Shown here in pieces: positions 25,208 through 34,270 of a DNA stretch of 46,835 nt (its first letter is position 1; the number at the start of each line of letters is the position of its first letter). The position numbers and the translations under genes were made by a program. Under the pieces are notes generated by a model that was not told the DNA's origin, made no database searches, and worked only from the letters and a program-made list of their open reading frames with translations. Source of the DNA: Mesorhizobium sp. ES1-4 (GTDB taxonomy: Bacteria > Pseudomonadota > Alphaproteobacteria > Rhizobiales > Rhizobiaceae); contig NZ_JAIUGV010000027.1 in the NCBI RefSeq assembly GCF_020164745.1, positions 1 to 46,835 of the forward strand, in the 5' to 3' direction.

Positions 25208-25675
25208 TTATTTGGTGTCCGCTTTTTCAACGAGACGCTCCATGAGCGTGCTGTAGGCGACAAAACCGGTGTGAGACCAGAAGGTCTTGCGGCCAGGATT
25301 GGTCTCCAGCACGTCGAGGAAAATCCTTGATTTGTTGTGGAAACGAGACCGAATAAGCAGCTCAAGGGTCCTGCAGCCAATCTCCGAACGTCGGTGTTGG
25401 CAGCTGACGTAGAATTGCCTCAAAAAGACGCGTTGCCCACTCGGCTCCGCATTGTCTGGCTCCAAACGATGAGTGGCGAGGCCCACAATCTCGCCGTTCT
25501 GGCTGAAGAGGTCGACCATCCAAATTTCGCGATTCACCAACTGAATAAACCGCTCCTTGAGTTCTGAAACCGTCATCGGGGTTTCGATGCTTCTCGGCCT
25601 CGATCAACTCGCGGTTCAACATTGCCAACTTGTCGAAATCTTCGGCGGCAGCTCTGCGAATCTCAATTGTCTCTG
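25208..25675 (-). pseudogene. GNAT acetyltransferase with a single-base frameshift
   Basis: The upstream frame reads IEIRRAAAEDFDKLAMLNRE, then LIEAEKHRNP; the downstream frame continues MTVSELKERFIQLVNREIWM and on through VDLFSQNGEIVGLATHRL, QFYVSCQHRRSEIGCRTLEL and a normal C-terminus, ending VEKADTK. The two join at a run of C near 25580, where removal of one base restores a protein of about 155 residues. The start is unclear: no ATG or GTG precedes IEIRR in frame at the right place. It could be a true pseudogene or a sequencing slip in the C run. Confidence 0.7.
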
Positions 25676-25904
25676 AAGCACTGTGATCCTCTCCTGACCC
25701 ATGCGACCCACGCAGCGGGCTAGGCAATGCGCTCCTACATGTCCGTGGTGGGTAAAGCCCGTCCGCAGCCAAAAATCCTATGATTAGAGTTGTTCTCGAT
25801 GACCTCCGATACGGATTCTCTCGCCGGGCTTATTTCGATTTGGTCGAGGTCATTGAATCCTGCATCGCCCGACAGCCGCGCCGTCGGTAGGGATCAGCAA
25901 GCGT

Positions 25905-27365
25905 TCAATTTCCAGATGGTGGCTGCGAGAGGCGGATACCAACGTTTCTCGTCTGAACGTAGCCGTCCAGCGCTTCCTGACCCTTCTCCCTGCCGTAGCC
26001 GGACTGGTTTATCCCACCGAACGGTGTTTCCACCCCGCCCACATACCACCCATTCACGTACACTTGACCGGCCCAAAGGCGGTCGGCGGTCCAGAGGGCC
26101 CGGTCAATATCCCGCGTGAACACGCCCGCTGCCAGACCGTGAACGGTGTCGTTCGCGAGATTGACGGCCATTCCCGGATTATCGAACGTGGTAACGGCAA
26201 GAACAGGACCGAATACTTCTTGCTGGAAGAGATTGCTGTCTCGCGCGACATCGGCAAACACCGTGGCCGCCATAAAGTAACCGCTCCGCTCCGAAAGCGC
26301 AGTCCCGCCGGTTACGAGTCGCGCGCCCTGCGAGAGGGCCGTCTGGCAGGCCCGCTCAACTCCTTGTCGTTGGTTTCGGGAGATCAACGGGGTGATGTCG
26401 CAGTTTTCGCGTCCTGGACCGACCGACAGTCCTTCGACGCAGACCCTCACTCTTTCCACCAGTTTGTCTGCAATAGAACGTTCCACAATAAGACGTGTAA
26501 GGTTGTTGCAATTCTGGCCTGCATTCAGAAAGGTCCCGACGCGTACCGCTTCCACAACGCAGTCGAGGTCGGCATCGGAATACACAACTGCAGCCGACTT
26601 TCCGCCCAGTTCCATTATGCAGGGCACGATCCGATCCGCTGCCGTCTTGAGCACCGTCCGCCCAGTAGTAATCGAGCCCGTGAAGACGATGTGGCGAACG
26701 TCGGGATGTTCGATCAGCGCCTGGCCTGCCGTTTGGCCGTATCCAGTGAGCACGTTGACCGCTCCGGCAGGCAGCCCCGCTGTCTCACAGGCACGCGCAA
26801 GTTCAACTCCGGAAAGGGGAGCTAGTTCCGGCGACTTCACCACGACTGAGTTGCCGGTTGCGATGGCGCAGGCCAGCGAGCGGGCCGTCAGTTCAAGTGG
26901 ACCATTCCACGGAACGATCTGGGCGGACACGCCGAAGGGACTTCTGACTGTGTAGTTGACCAGGTTGGCCCCGCGCGGGATCGAGCGCCCTTCAAGTTTG
27001 TCGGCCAAGCCACCATAGTATCGCAGGTATCTGATGGCGGTCTGAACCTCGCCATCGGCAAGTTCCAATGCCTTCCCCGTCTCCGCGCAGTTAATGGCTG
27101 CGATCTCGTCGAAACGCGCTTCAAGGGCGTCGGCAACGCGAAACAACATGCGACCGCGATCATACGGATGCATGTCTATCAGCACGCGGTCGCGAAAAAC
27201 GCGGTGAGCAGCAGTAACGGCAAGCTCGATGTCTTGGGGTCCTGCTTCAGCTACGACAGCAATCGTTTCGGCGCTCGCCGGGTCATCGACCTCGATGCGT
27301 GTGCCGGACACAGAATCCCGCCACTCGCCATCGATATAATTTTTGACTACGTCGTTGCTGGCCAT
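25905..27365 (-). CDS. Aldehyde dehydrogenase (DoeC-like, aspartate-semialdehyde dehydrogenase type)
   Basis: 486 residues, normal for NAD(P)-dependent aldehyde dehydrogenases. Motifs: VPWNGPLELTARSLACAIAT and VVKSPELAP (cofactor), FTGSITTGRTV, catalytic Glu in MELGGKSAAV, catalytic Cys in NAGQNCNNLTRLIV (near residue 290), and FGPVLAVTTFDN. It lies about 225 bases after the diaminobutyrate aminotransferase gene on the same strand. In ectoine catabolism DoeD converts diaminobutyrate to aspartate semialdehyde and DoeC oxidises this to aspartate, so this pairing gives its likely substrate. From memory pNGR234a y4uB-y4uC has the same pair. Confidence 0.85.
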   Translation of the reverse strand: MASNDVVKNYIDGEWRDSVSGTRIEVDDPASAETIAVVAEAGPQDIELAVTAAHRVFRDRVLIDMHPYDRGRMLFRVADALEARFDEIAAINCAETGKALELADGEVQTAIRYLRYYGGLADKLEGRSIPRGANLVNYTVRSPFGVSAQIVPWNGPLELTARSLACAIATGNSVVVKSPELAPLSGVELARACETAGLPAGAVNVLTGYGQTAGQALIEHPDVRHIVFTGSITTGRTVLKTAADRIVPCIMELGGKSAAVVYSDADLDCVVEAVRVGTFLNAGQNCNNLTRLIVERSIADKLVERVRVCVEGLSVGPGRENCDITPLISRNQRQGVERACQTALSQGARLVTGGTALSERSGYFMAATVFADVARDSNLFQQEVFGPVLAVTTFDNPGMAVNLANDTVHGLAAGVFTRDIDRALWTADRLWAGQVYVNGWYVGGVETPFGGINQSGYGREKGQEALDGYVQTRNVGIRLSQPPSGN

Positions 27366-27590
27366 CCAGTCCTCTTTCTTATCGCTCGATTTTCTTCGAA
27401 TTGGCGCAGCGACAGTGGTCGGCGCCGCAGGAAGAACGGCAACCGTGGTATCGGTCCGGCAGTGAAAGCCCTAGTCTGCCGTTCAGCCGCTCCGAGTTCG
27501 CCCACTGCCACATGCCACGGAACGGCCTTCCCGTTCCGTGACTGCGAGCGGCCCGATTTTGGACCTGCTAGTGGCCCGGTGCTTTGTCGG
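27366..27590. other. Spacer between aminotransferase and aldehyde dehydrogenase
   Basis: About 225 bases. It contains a self-complementary pattern around the motif CCACGGAACGG / CCGTTCCGTG (about 27514-27539) that could form a hairpin between the two genes. No gene is seen. Confidence 0.4.
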
Positions 27591-28906
27591 CTAGCGAGCC
27601 GCGCCTCCACCGTCGAGGGTAGTCGCTACTGCGCCAATGCTGTCGCGAATGATGGACAGACCACGCCGAAGGTCAGCCTCGGCGATGGTGAGGGCAGTCA
27701 TGAACTTAAGCACCTCACCGTATGAGCCGGCGATCTCGATCACCAAGCCCCGACGAAAAGCCTCCTGGGAGACCAGACCTGGCAAGGAGTGGTGCTTCGG
27801 TGAAACGAGTCCGTACATCAGACCGCGGCCTCGCACGCTCAGGCCGAGGGTGGGGAATTCCTCGGTAATCGCGTTGAGTTCTTGGACCAAGATCGCAGAC
27901 TTGCGAGCGATCTCATCCTCGAACTTGGAGTCGGACCAGTAAGCTTCGAGGGCCGCACGAGCAGTGACGAAAGCATAGTTGTTGCCTCTGAAGGTCCCGG
28001 TGTGTGCGCCCGGGGCCCAGACATCAAGTTCAGGCTTGATGAGAATAAGGGCCATTGGGGTTCCGATCGCCGACAAAGATTTGGACAGGGTAACGATGTC
28101 CGGCACAATTGCAGCCGCTTCGAAACTGAAGAAACTGCCCGCGCGACCGACCCCGGCCTGGATGTCATCGAGGATCATCAAGATTCCGTGCCGCGACGTT
28201 AGCTCGCGCAGCCGTTGCAGCCAAGTAACGCTCGCAGCATTGATGCCGCCTTCACCTTGGATCCCTTCCAGGATCACCGCGGCAGGTTTGTCGAGGCCAC
28301 TGTTGGGGTCATTGAGAAGCTTTTCGAAGTAATCGATTGTGTCAACTGACGCCCCCAGGTAGCCTTCGTATGGCAACGATGTCACATGGGCGAGGGGAAA
28401 CCCGGCAGCGGCCCGGTGCTCCTTGTTTCCCATCGCTGCCAATGCTCCAGCGCTTTCCCCATGGAACGAGTTGGTAAACGAGACGATGTTCGATCTCCCG
28501 GTCACCTGGCGAGCCAGTTTTAGACTCGCTTCGACCGCGTTCGTACCTGTGGGGCCGGGAAACTGTAATTTGTATGTCAGACCACGAGGCTTGAGAATGT
28601 ATCGCTCGAAAGCTTCGATGAAGGCTTTCTTGGCCGTCGTGGCAAGGTCCAGCCCATGCACAATTCCGTCGCGCTCGATATAATCCAGCAGCGCCTTCTT
28701 GATGACGGGGTTGTTGTGCCCATAATTCAAAACGCCTGCACCGGCGAAAAAGTCGAGATATTCCCGACCGTCTGCAGCGATGAGAGTGGTCCCGACTCCG
28801 CGATCGAATAGGGCGGGGAAGGCGCGGACGTAGCTGCGCACCTCAGACTCCAGGCGATTGAAAACCGCGAGACCTGCATCCATTTCAGGTGCGAATTGCT
28901 TGCTCA
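27591..28906 (-). CDS. Diaminobutyrate aminotransferase (DoeD/EctB family), copy 3
   Basis: 438 residues from the ATG preceded by GAGGAG; a longer upstream frame lacks similarity. Motifs as in copy 2: GVLNYGHNNP, GPTGTNAVEASLKLARQVTG, SFTNSFHGES, MILDDIQAGVGRAG, lysine in LSKSLSAIGTPMAL. The position beside an aldehyde dehydrogenase and opposite an Lrp-type regulator matches doeD of ectoine degradation, where it converts L-2,4-diaminobutyrate to L-aspartate 4-semialdehyde. Compared with copy 2 it has one extra residue (ASVDT versus ASDT) and a different last ten residues. So near-identical enzymes appear in a putative biosynthetic and a putative catabolic setting. Confidence 0.88.
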
Positions 28907-29528
28907 TAGGCGAACTCCTCAATCTGAAGCCTGCAAAGCCAGGCCTCTTCTGCTTTATGAAGTGGCGTGTAGGTGCCGTTGTGAGACAATAGCGCGCTAC
29001 ATTGGGCGCCTTGCGCAAATTCTGAGCGGCGGGATGCAGTAATTATGCGAAATTGCCGGCAGGTTGCATAAGGCCGGCGGTTTGTGTGGCTGCGGTGACG
29101 ATTTTTCCCAACCACCTCAAGACGGCTGCATTTGATGCAGCAACCGGGGCAGGCGAACCTAGCGCTCGATTCCCTATACACAGATGAGACTCTTGGCAGC
29201 GTGAGCCAACGAATGGAAGCCGAAGCGCGGAAATAGAGGTCCCCCCTATCATCATCGTCCAGTCGGCTTAGCGTTTAAGTTCCGAGACGTTTCCTCGGCC
29301 GAACTGGGCGCAAGGCCTCGGCTTTTGACCGTCGGCTGCCATTGTCAGTTGGGCGATGGTGGACAGCACTCTTCGGCCAATGGCTATAACTGACGTCGAG
29401 GACGATAGCCGACTTTGGTCCCATGCCTGGCCTGATCGTTTGGGCTTCCGTCTGCGCGGGGTTGAGGCTACAGTCGAGTGCATATCGCAGTTTTTCTGCG
29501 CAAATTGCAGCTATTCCGGAGAATGACC
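28907..29528. promoter_or_regulatory. Divergent promoter region doeD-like / lrp with several inverted repeats
   Basis: About 620 bases between the divergent genes. Candidate operators: TTATGC (29043-29048) with GCATAA (29066-29071) around a centre holding TGCCGGCA; GCTGCAT-TTG-ATGCAGC at 29125-29141; CTGC-GCAAATT-GCAG at 29496-29510, just ahead of the lrp ribosome site. The 10-mer TGCGCAAATT occurs at 29012 and again at 29497. Lrp/AsnC proteins bind such imperfect palindromes and usually regulate themselves and the divergent operon. Confidence 0.5.
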
Positions 29529-29993
29529 ATGGAATTGGATCGGATAGATCTGAAAATCTTAAGCGCTGTTCAGCGCAACAATCGCCAAACAACGGAAGAA
29601 TTGGGCCAACTGGCCGGTATATCGCCCACGGCCTGTCAGCGGCGATTGAAGCAGTTGCGACAAATTGGCGTAATTGAGGCTGATGTTGCAATCGTGTCGC
29701 CTGAGGCGGTGGGCAGGTCCCTGATGATGCTGGTCTTGGTCGACATTGAGCGCTATCGTTCCGACGTCATCGATCGCTTCAAGCAGTCTCTACAGAAGGC
29801 GCCTGAAGTAATGAGCGCGTATGCGGTCACCGGTAACGCCGATTTCGTTCTCCTTCTCTCCGTGCGTGACTTGGCAGAGTACGACGCATTCTCGAGGCGT
29901 TTCTTCTTTGATAGCCCGGCTGTTAGAAATTACAGCACGATGATTGTGATGGATCGCACGAAGGTAACCTTGGCGGTGCCAATCGATGTATAG
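29529..29993 (+). CDS. Lrp/AsnC-family regulator (DoeX/AsnC-like)
   Basis: 154 residues. N-terminal winged helix-turn-helix: LDRIDLKILSAVQRNNRQTT, then ELGQLAGISPTACQRRLKQL (recognition helix). C-terminal RAM effector domain: VDIERYRSDVIDRFKQSL, AYAVTGNADFVLLLSVRDLA. The start at 29529 has GGAG seven bases upstream, while the ATG at 29523 is too close to it. It is divergent from the aminotransferase-dehydrogenase pair, as DoeX/AsnC is linked to ectoine degradation genes, and likely senses diaminobutyrate, acetyl-diaminobutyrate or a related amino acid. Confidence 0.88.
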   Translation: MELDRIDLKILSAVQRNNRQTTEELGQLAGISPTACQRRLKQLRQIGVIEADVAIVSPEAVGRSLMMLVLVDIERYRSDVIDRFKQSLQKAPEVMSAYAVTGNADFVLLLSVRDLAEYDAFSRRFFFDSPAVRNYSTMIVMDRTKVTLAVPIDV

Positions 29994-30464
29994 AACGCGC
30001 AATCTTACGCGCATTCAACAACTGGTTGATCCGATTCACCGATGACTGGCGCAAGGGTCAGCCGCCTTGCCCGCCGGCCATGATTGGGACGGGAGTTTTC
30101 GTACCGCTAAAGCGGCGATGGAGCGCAAGGCGAAGCATCATTCTGCTCCTTACAACGGCCTCGTCAGCGCGATGCTGCAAAAGCACTTCTGGACCTACCG
30201 GGCTGCATTCTGATGTATCTCGCGATAGGTTTGTCCCCTTCAGTCGCGATGCGCTTTGTCCACTTAAGTCACGACGCTCCGGCATCGCCTTCAGCCCTGA
30301 TGGACTGCTGGCAAGGTCATGTTTAAACGTTCCGCCCCGTTGGGAGGCCGCCATAATGCGAATCTCTTAAGAATGCGCTGATTTCCTGCGTCCTGCAAGA
30401 TAATTGCGCGTTTTTGCTTGCTCGCCGTCTGCTAGATTTTTGCCCGACTCAGACATTTGCGAGT
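29994..30464. other. Intergenic stretch between lrp and GMC copy 2
   Basis: About 470 bases. A short plus-strand frame (about 30080-30211) reads AKAAMERKAKHHSAPYNGLV and SAMLQKHFWTYRAAF before a stop, which looks like the tail of some real protein, not identified. No ribosome site or promoter for the GMC copy is evident. Confidence 0.35.
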
Positions 30465-32153
30465 TTGCGTGGTTTTCGATTATATCGTCGTGGGTGGTGG
30501 CTCCTCTGGATGCGTGATGGCGAGCAGGCTCTCCGCCTATGGCGCTCGCGTGCTGCTCATTGAAGCTGGCCCTGATACGCCGCCGAATGCCATTCCTGAC
30601 GACATCCAGGATGGCGACCCAACGCGTGCTTACCTTAATCCCGGTTATCGATGGCAGTCACTCCACGCGACAACGGTGCGAGGTGGCCGCAAGCCTGTCC
30701 ATTACGAACAGGCGCGCGTCATGGGTGGCGGCTCCAGCATCAATGCCCAAGTCGCCAACCGCGGCGGGCCCGGAGATTACGATGAGTGGGCCTCAAGCGG
30801 TGCAACGGGCTGGGGTTGGGAAGACGTGCTGCCCTACTTCCGTCGTCTAGAATGCGATTTGGATTTCGGCGGGGAATTTCATGGCACGAACGGCCCCTTG
30901 CCAATCAAACGTGTGCGCCAATCAGACTGGTCGGGCTTCATCCGGGCAATCTCCGATGCTTACGATGCTTTGGGGCTTCATTTCAGGCCAGACTTCAATG
31001 GTGCATTCGGTGATGGCTATTCAGTTGTCCCATTGACCAACCGCAATGGTCATCGGGTCTCCTCCGCGATGGCGTACTTACCCGAAACCGTCCGCTCTCG
31101 CCGCAATCTAACGATTTTATCCGAAACGACAGTTGCGCGGCTGACCTTTTTGGGAACAACGGTAACGGGGGTCGAGACGGAGAACAAATCGGGCGTGCAA
31201 TCGTATAGCGCTTCTTGCGTTATCCTGTGCGCAGGAGCACTCCATTCACCCGCCATATTGATGCGCTCCGGGATCGGCCCCGCGAAGGAATTAGTACAAT
31301 TCGGAATCCCTATCGTTGCAGATTTGAAAGGTGTGGGCCAGAATCTTCAGGAACACCCCACGATTTGCGTTTCGGCCTATTTGAAGCCGGCCGATCGCTT
31401 GTCACCCGGCGTGAGCGAATATATTCAGATGCACGCCCGCTACTCGTCGGGTTACGAAGGCTGCCCGTCGACCGATATGGCAATATCGACTGTTGCCAAA
31501 TCATCCTGGCACCCGCTGGGGAGGCGCCTCGGCACTCTCGCCGTGTGGGTCAATCGCAGCTACTCGACGGGAACTGTGGCGCTCAAGGGTAGTTCGCATA
31601 AAATAGAGCCGGAGGTCGATTTCAACTGGTTGAGCGACAAGCGGGACGCCGAGCGCCTCAAGCAGGGCTTTCGCTTCATAGTCCGCCTGCTGCAGCAAGA
31701 TTCGCTGTCCTCTGTGGCGCTGGACCCGTTTCCGTCAGCGTTGAATGCGCGAGCGAAGCTGGTGAGCAAGGTCACAAGCACAAACTATGCACTCACGTCA
31801 TTTCTGGCGCTGCTCATGGACGCGTCGCCGCGGCTGCGCCGTGGGCTGATTAGGCGCGTCATAACGGATGGGGATAGCATTTCCGATCTCGTCAACGACG
31901 AGAAACATCTGGATCGGTATATTCGCCAGAACGTCATCCCAAGTTGGCATCCGACGTCGACCTGCAGGATGGGGGCAGCCGCGGATCCTGGCGCTGTGAC
32001 CGATCCGTCGGGACGCGTTCATGGTATTTTGGGTTTGAGGATCGCCGACGCTTCCGTCATGCCATTTTGCCCTCGGGCGAACACAAACATTCCGACGATT
32101 ATGGTGGCTGAGAAATTGGCCGACACAACCTTGAGAGACGGCAGACGGAGCTA
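30465..32153 (+). repeat. 1.69-kb direct repeat, copy 2 (GMC oxidoreductase ORF)
   Basis: Matches 13842-15530 throughout without an indel, offset 16,623. The match starts a few bases before the GTG start codon and stops inside the stop codon. The flanks differ completely: here the 3' edge abuts a broken ehuB. Confidence 0.95.
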
Positions 32154-32154
32154 G
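30469..32154 (+). CDS. GMC-family FAD oxidoreductase, copy 2
   Basis: Same 561-residue protein as at 13846-15531, with all FAD and active-site motifs (GGGSSG, SWHPTSTCRMG, NTNIPT). Here the GTG start has no convincing ribosome site; a TTG twelve bases upstream is in frame. The stop is TAG formed at the repeat border. It lies downstream of the lrp gene and directly against ehuB debris, so expression is doubtful and it looks like the transplanted copy. Confidence 0.8.
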   Translation: MVFDYIVVGGGSSGCVMASRLSAYGARVLLIEAGPDTPPNAIPDDIQDGDPTRAYLNPGYRWQSLHATTVRGGRKPVHYEQARVMGGGSSINAQVANRGGPGDYDEWASSGATGWGWEDVLPYFRRLECDLDFGGEFHGTNGPLPIKRVRQSDWSGFIRAISDAYDALGLHFRPDFNGAFGDGYSVVPLTNRNGHRVSSAMAYLPETVRSRRNLTILSETTVARLTFLGTTVTGVETENKSGVQSYSASCVILCAGALHSPAILMRSGIGPAKELVQFGIPIVADLKGVGQNLQEHPTICVSAYLKPADRLSPGVSEYIQMHARYSSGYEGCPSTDMAISTVAKSSWHPLGRRLGTLAVWVNRSYSTGTVALKGSSHKIEPEVDFNWLSDKRDAERLKQGFRFIVRLLQQDSLSSVALDPFPSALNARAKLVSKVTSTNYALTSFLALLMDASPRLRRGLIRRVITDGDSISDLVNDEKHLDRYIRQNVIPSWHPTSTCRMGAAADPGAVTDPSGRVHGILGLRIADASVMPFCPRANTNIPTIMVAEKLADTTLRDGRRS

Positions 32155-32695
32155 GCCAGGCGGCATGTACATTCTGCCGGAGCGCTGCCGCAATGTGGTG
32201 TTCACCGAGCCGCTTGCTAAGTTCACCGAAGCCCTGCTCATGCCGAATGGCAATCCCAAAAGACCAGCACTCCTTTGACGATATTCGTGATAAGGGCCTA
32301 ACGCTGGTCACCACCGCCGGTTCCGACACGGTCACGACCGCCAAAGACGCGGGCATTCCGGAGGATCGTGTCATGCAGGTCGCCGGCCAGGCCGAATTCT
32401 TGCAGGCAGTGAAGGTCGGCCGCGCGGCGGCGGGGTCGCTAAACTACTTCACGGTAAGGAGCTCGCTGACAAGGTCGACAGCGTTGAAATGGCAGATCCG
32501 TTCACCCCGCCGGCTGGGAAGGCCGGCTACCCAAGTCTCGCCTTCCTGCCCAATCAGCAGGCGGTCGATGCCTTCAACGAGGTATTGAATACTTATATCG
32601 GCTCCGACCAAATGATGCAGTCGGTCAAAATACGGCTACACCAAAATCAATCTGCCGGACGGCACCAAGACCGGCGACCTGTGCAAGGGTTGAAA
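32155..32695 (+). pseudogene. Second broken ehuB-type gene, fused to GMC copy 2
   Basis: Begins at the repeat border with AGGMYILPERCRNVVFTEPL, then NGNPK; a shift leads to FDDIRDKGLTLVTTAGSDTV and PEDRVMQVAGQAEFLQAVKV; a second shift leads to KELADKVDSVEMADPFTPPA and FLPNQQAVDAFNEVLNTYIG; a third to YGYTKINLPDGTKTGDLCKG and the stop. This is EhuB from about residue 115 to the end, with three frameshifts. The GMC ORF replaced or interrupted the first 40%. It is a different paralogue from the remnant at 24.5 kb. Confidence 0.85.
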
Positions 32696-32924
32696 TCTTG
32701 CGGGGAATGCCACCCATGCACCTAAAAGGCTCCCGGCCGCAGTGGCTGGGCGACGACAGAGCAAAGTGACAAGACGCGAGGCTCCGGGGTGCCGATTTCC
32801 GGTATTCAGACGAGATAGTTCGGCAACGTGGCATGTGAGGCTGCTACGCTCAGGAGTGAGCAATGGCAGTCCATCTCGCATGTCGCAATGCCGACCTGAT
32901 GCCCCTCCTTTTGCCGAGGAACCG

Positions 32925-33777
32925 ATGATCACCAAGCATCGCGTATCGGTTGATGGTGTCGAGACATCGTACTGCGAGAACGGAGCTGGTAGGCCGATTG
33001 TTTTCCTGCAGGGGGCGGGCTTCCGTGCAGAGGCTAAGAGTTCCTTTGTTCGGCAGCTGAACGGGCTATCCGATCAATTTACGGTAGTAGCGATTGATCA
33101 ACTCCATTTTGGGGGAACGGATTATCCTGCTGACTGCAAATACATTAACCGGCTCGGTCGTGTGAATCATGTAATTAGCTTCCTCCAACAACTGGGTTTG
33201 AAGCAGATCACGCTAGTCGGCCATTCAGAAGGATCATTCGTCGACGCGCGGGTCGCGATCGTGCGTCCCGATCTTGTTTCTAAGCTTGTCCTGCTGACCG
33301 CTAACTCCGTGTCGCCGGCGTTCGGAGATGACCGTGACGAAGCTTGGCTGGAGGCCTGCCGGCAGGCTTACGGCTGTTCCGGCCCGATGCCGAGCGAAGA
33401 GGAATACATCACCGCACGGCGGAAAAGCTGCCGCGCCCACGGGCAGGATGTGGAATGCGCCGAGCGAGAAGCCTATCGGCGGGCCGCGGCTCGGGGACAA
33501 TGGGAGATCTGGCAGAGATTGCCGGAAGACGAGACAAACCTGCATCGTTATCCACTGCTGCAGCAGAAGTATATCTTCCCCTACCTTGATCAGCTTCAGG
33601 CCCAGACGTTGATCATCTGGTCCAAGAACGACCCTACCGCGACGCCGGAGCAAGGGATCAACCTGGCGAAGCTGATCAGGAATTCAGATTTCCATCTGCT
33701 CAATAATGCCGGCGATTCCGTCCAGGTTGATCCGGAGCGAAGCCGTGAACAGACTCATCCGTCAATGGCACGAATGA
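32925..33777 (+). pseudogene. Alpha/beta hydrolase, decaying (His lost, C-terminal frameshift)
   Basis: From the ATG after CGAGGA the frame gives an alpha/beta-hydrolase of the MhpC/BphD type: PIVFLQGAGFR, AIDQLHFGGTD, nucleophile elbow LVGHSEGSF, and the acid in LIIWSKNDPTATPEQ. At the place of the catalytic His (usual pattern NNAGHxVQ) the codon is GAT, giving NNAGDSVQVDPER. Just after, the frame shifts: the neighbouring frame carries the natural end NRLIRQWHE and TGA at 33775-33777, while the original frame runs on to 34046 through unrelated sequence. Both changes point to loss of function. The ancestral substrate is unknown. Confidence 0.7.
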
Positions 33778-34209
33778 TCAACTGTGACGGGAACAATGCT
33801 CGGGCCAGCGTCTCCGAGGCGAATCTCTCAGCGGCGTGTCGCATACGACGAACTTGTGCCCTGCCATGGCAACAAGGGCATAGCCCAGGCGGTGGCGCCC
33901 ATCCAACCGGGCAGGGCAGGAGTCATGCAAGACGTGGTGTGCCTCAGTTGGCCATACCACAGCTCGCGATTGTTCACTTCCAACGAACCACGGGGATGAC
34001 GGAAATGTGCGTATGCACCCAAAAATCACCGAATTTCTGCGAATAACTTGCATTTCTCGCACAAAGCACCACAGCTGCGCTGCTACGCTCACGAAGCATG
34101 CACAAGTGGCGTAGCAAAGGATCGACTGGAGGAATCTATACCTAAGTGGGGACCCTGCAGCTCACACGATGATGGGAACCGCCGGACTACAAGCTCAACA
34201 AATGATGCA
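33778..34209. other. Region between hydrolase remnant and ehuB
   Basis: About 430 bases without a gene. Around 34033-34062 it carries TGCGAATAACTTGCA and CTCGCACAAAG, half-sites like those in the lrp region, possible regulator sites for the transporter operon. Confidence 0.3.
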
Positions 34210-34242
34210 ATGGTCTTTTCCCGAGGCATATCGGGAGACCAT
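34210..34242. promoter_or_regulatory. Strong hairpin just upstream of ehuB
   Basis: ATGGTCT-ttt-CCCGA-ggcata-TCGGG-AGACCAT: two perfectly paired stem parts of 7 and 5 bp around a 6-base loop. It ends 28 bases before the GTG start and could act in the mRNA leader or be an operator. Confidence 0.5.
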
Positions 34243-34270
34243 CGGCGATGCGAAAACGGAGGACTAACCA

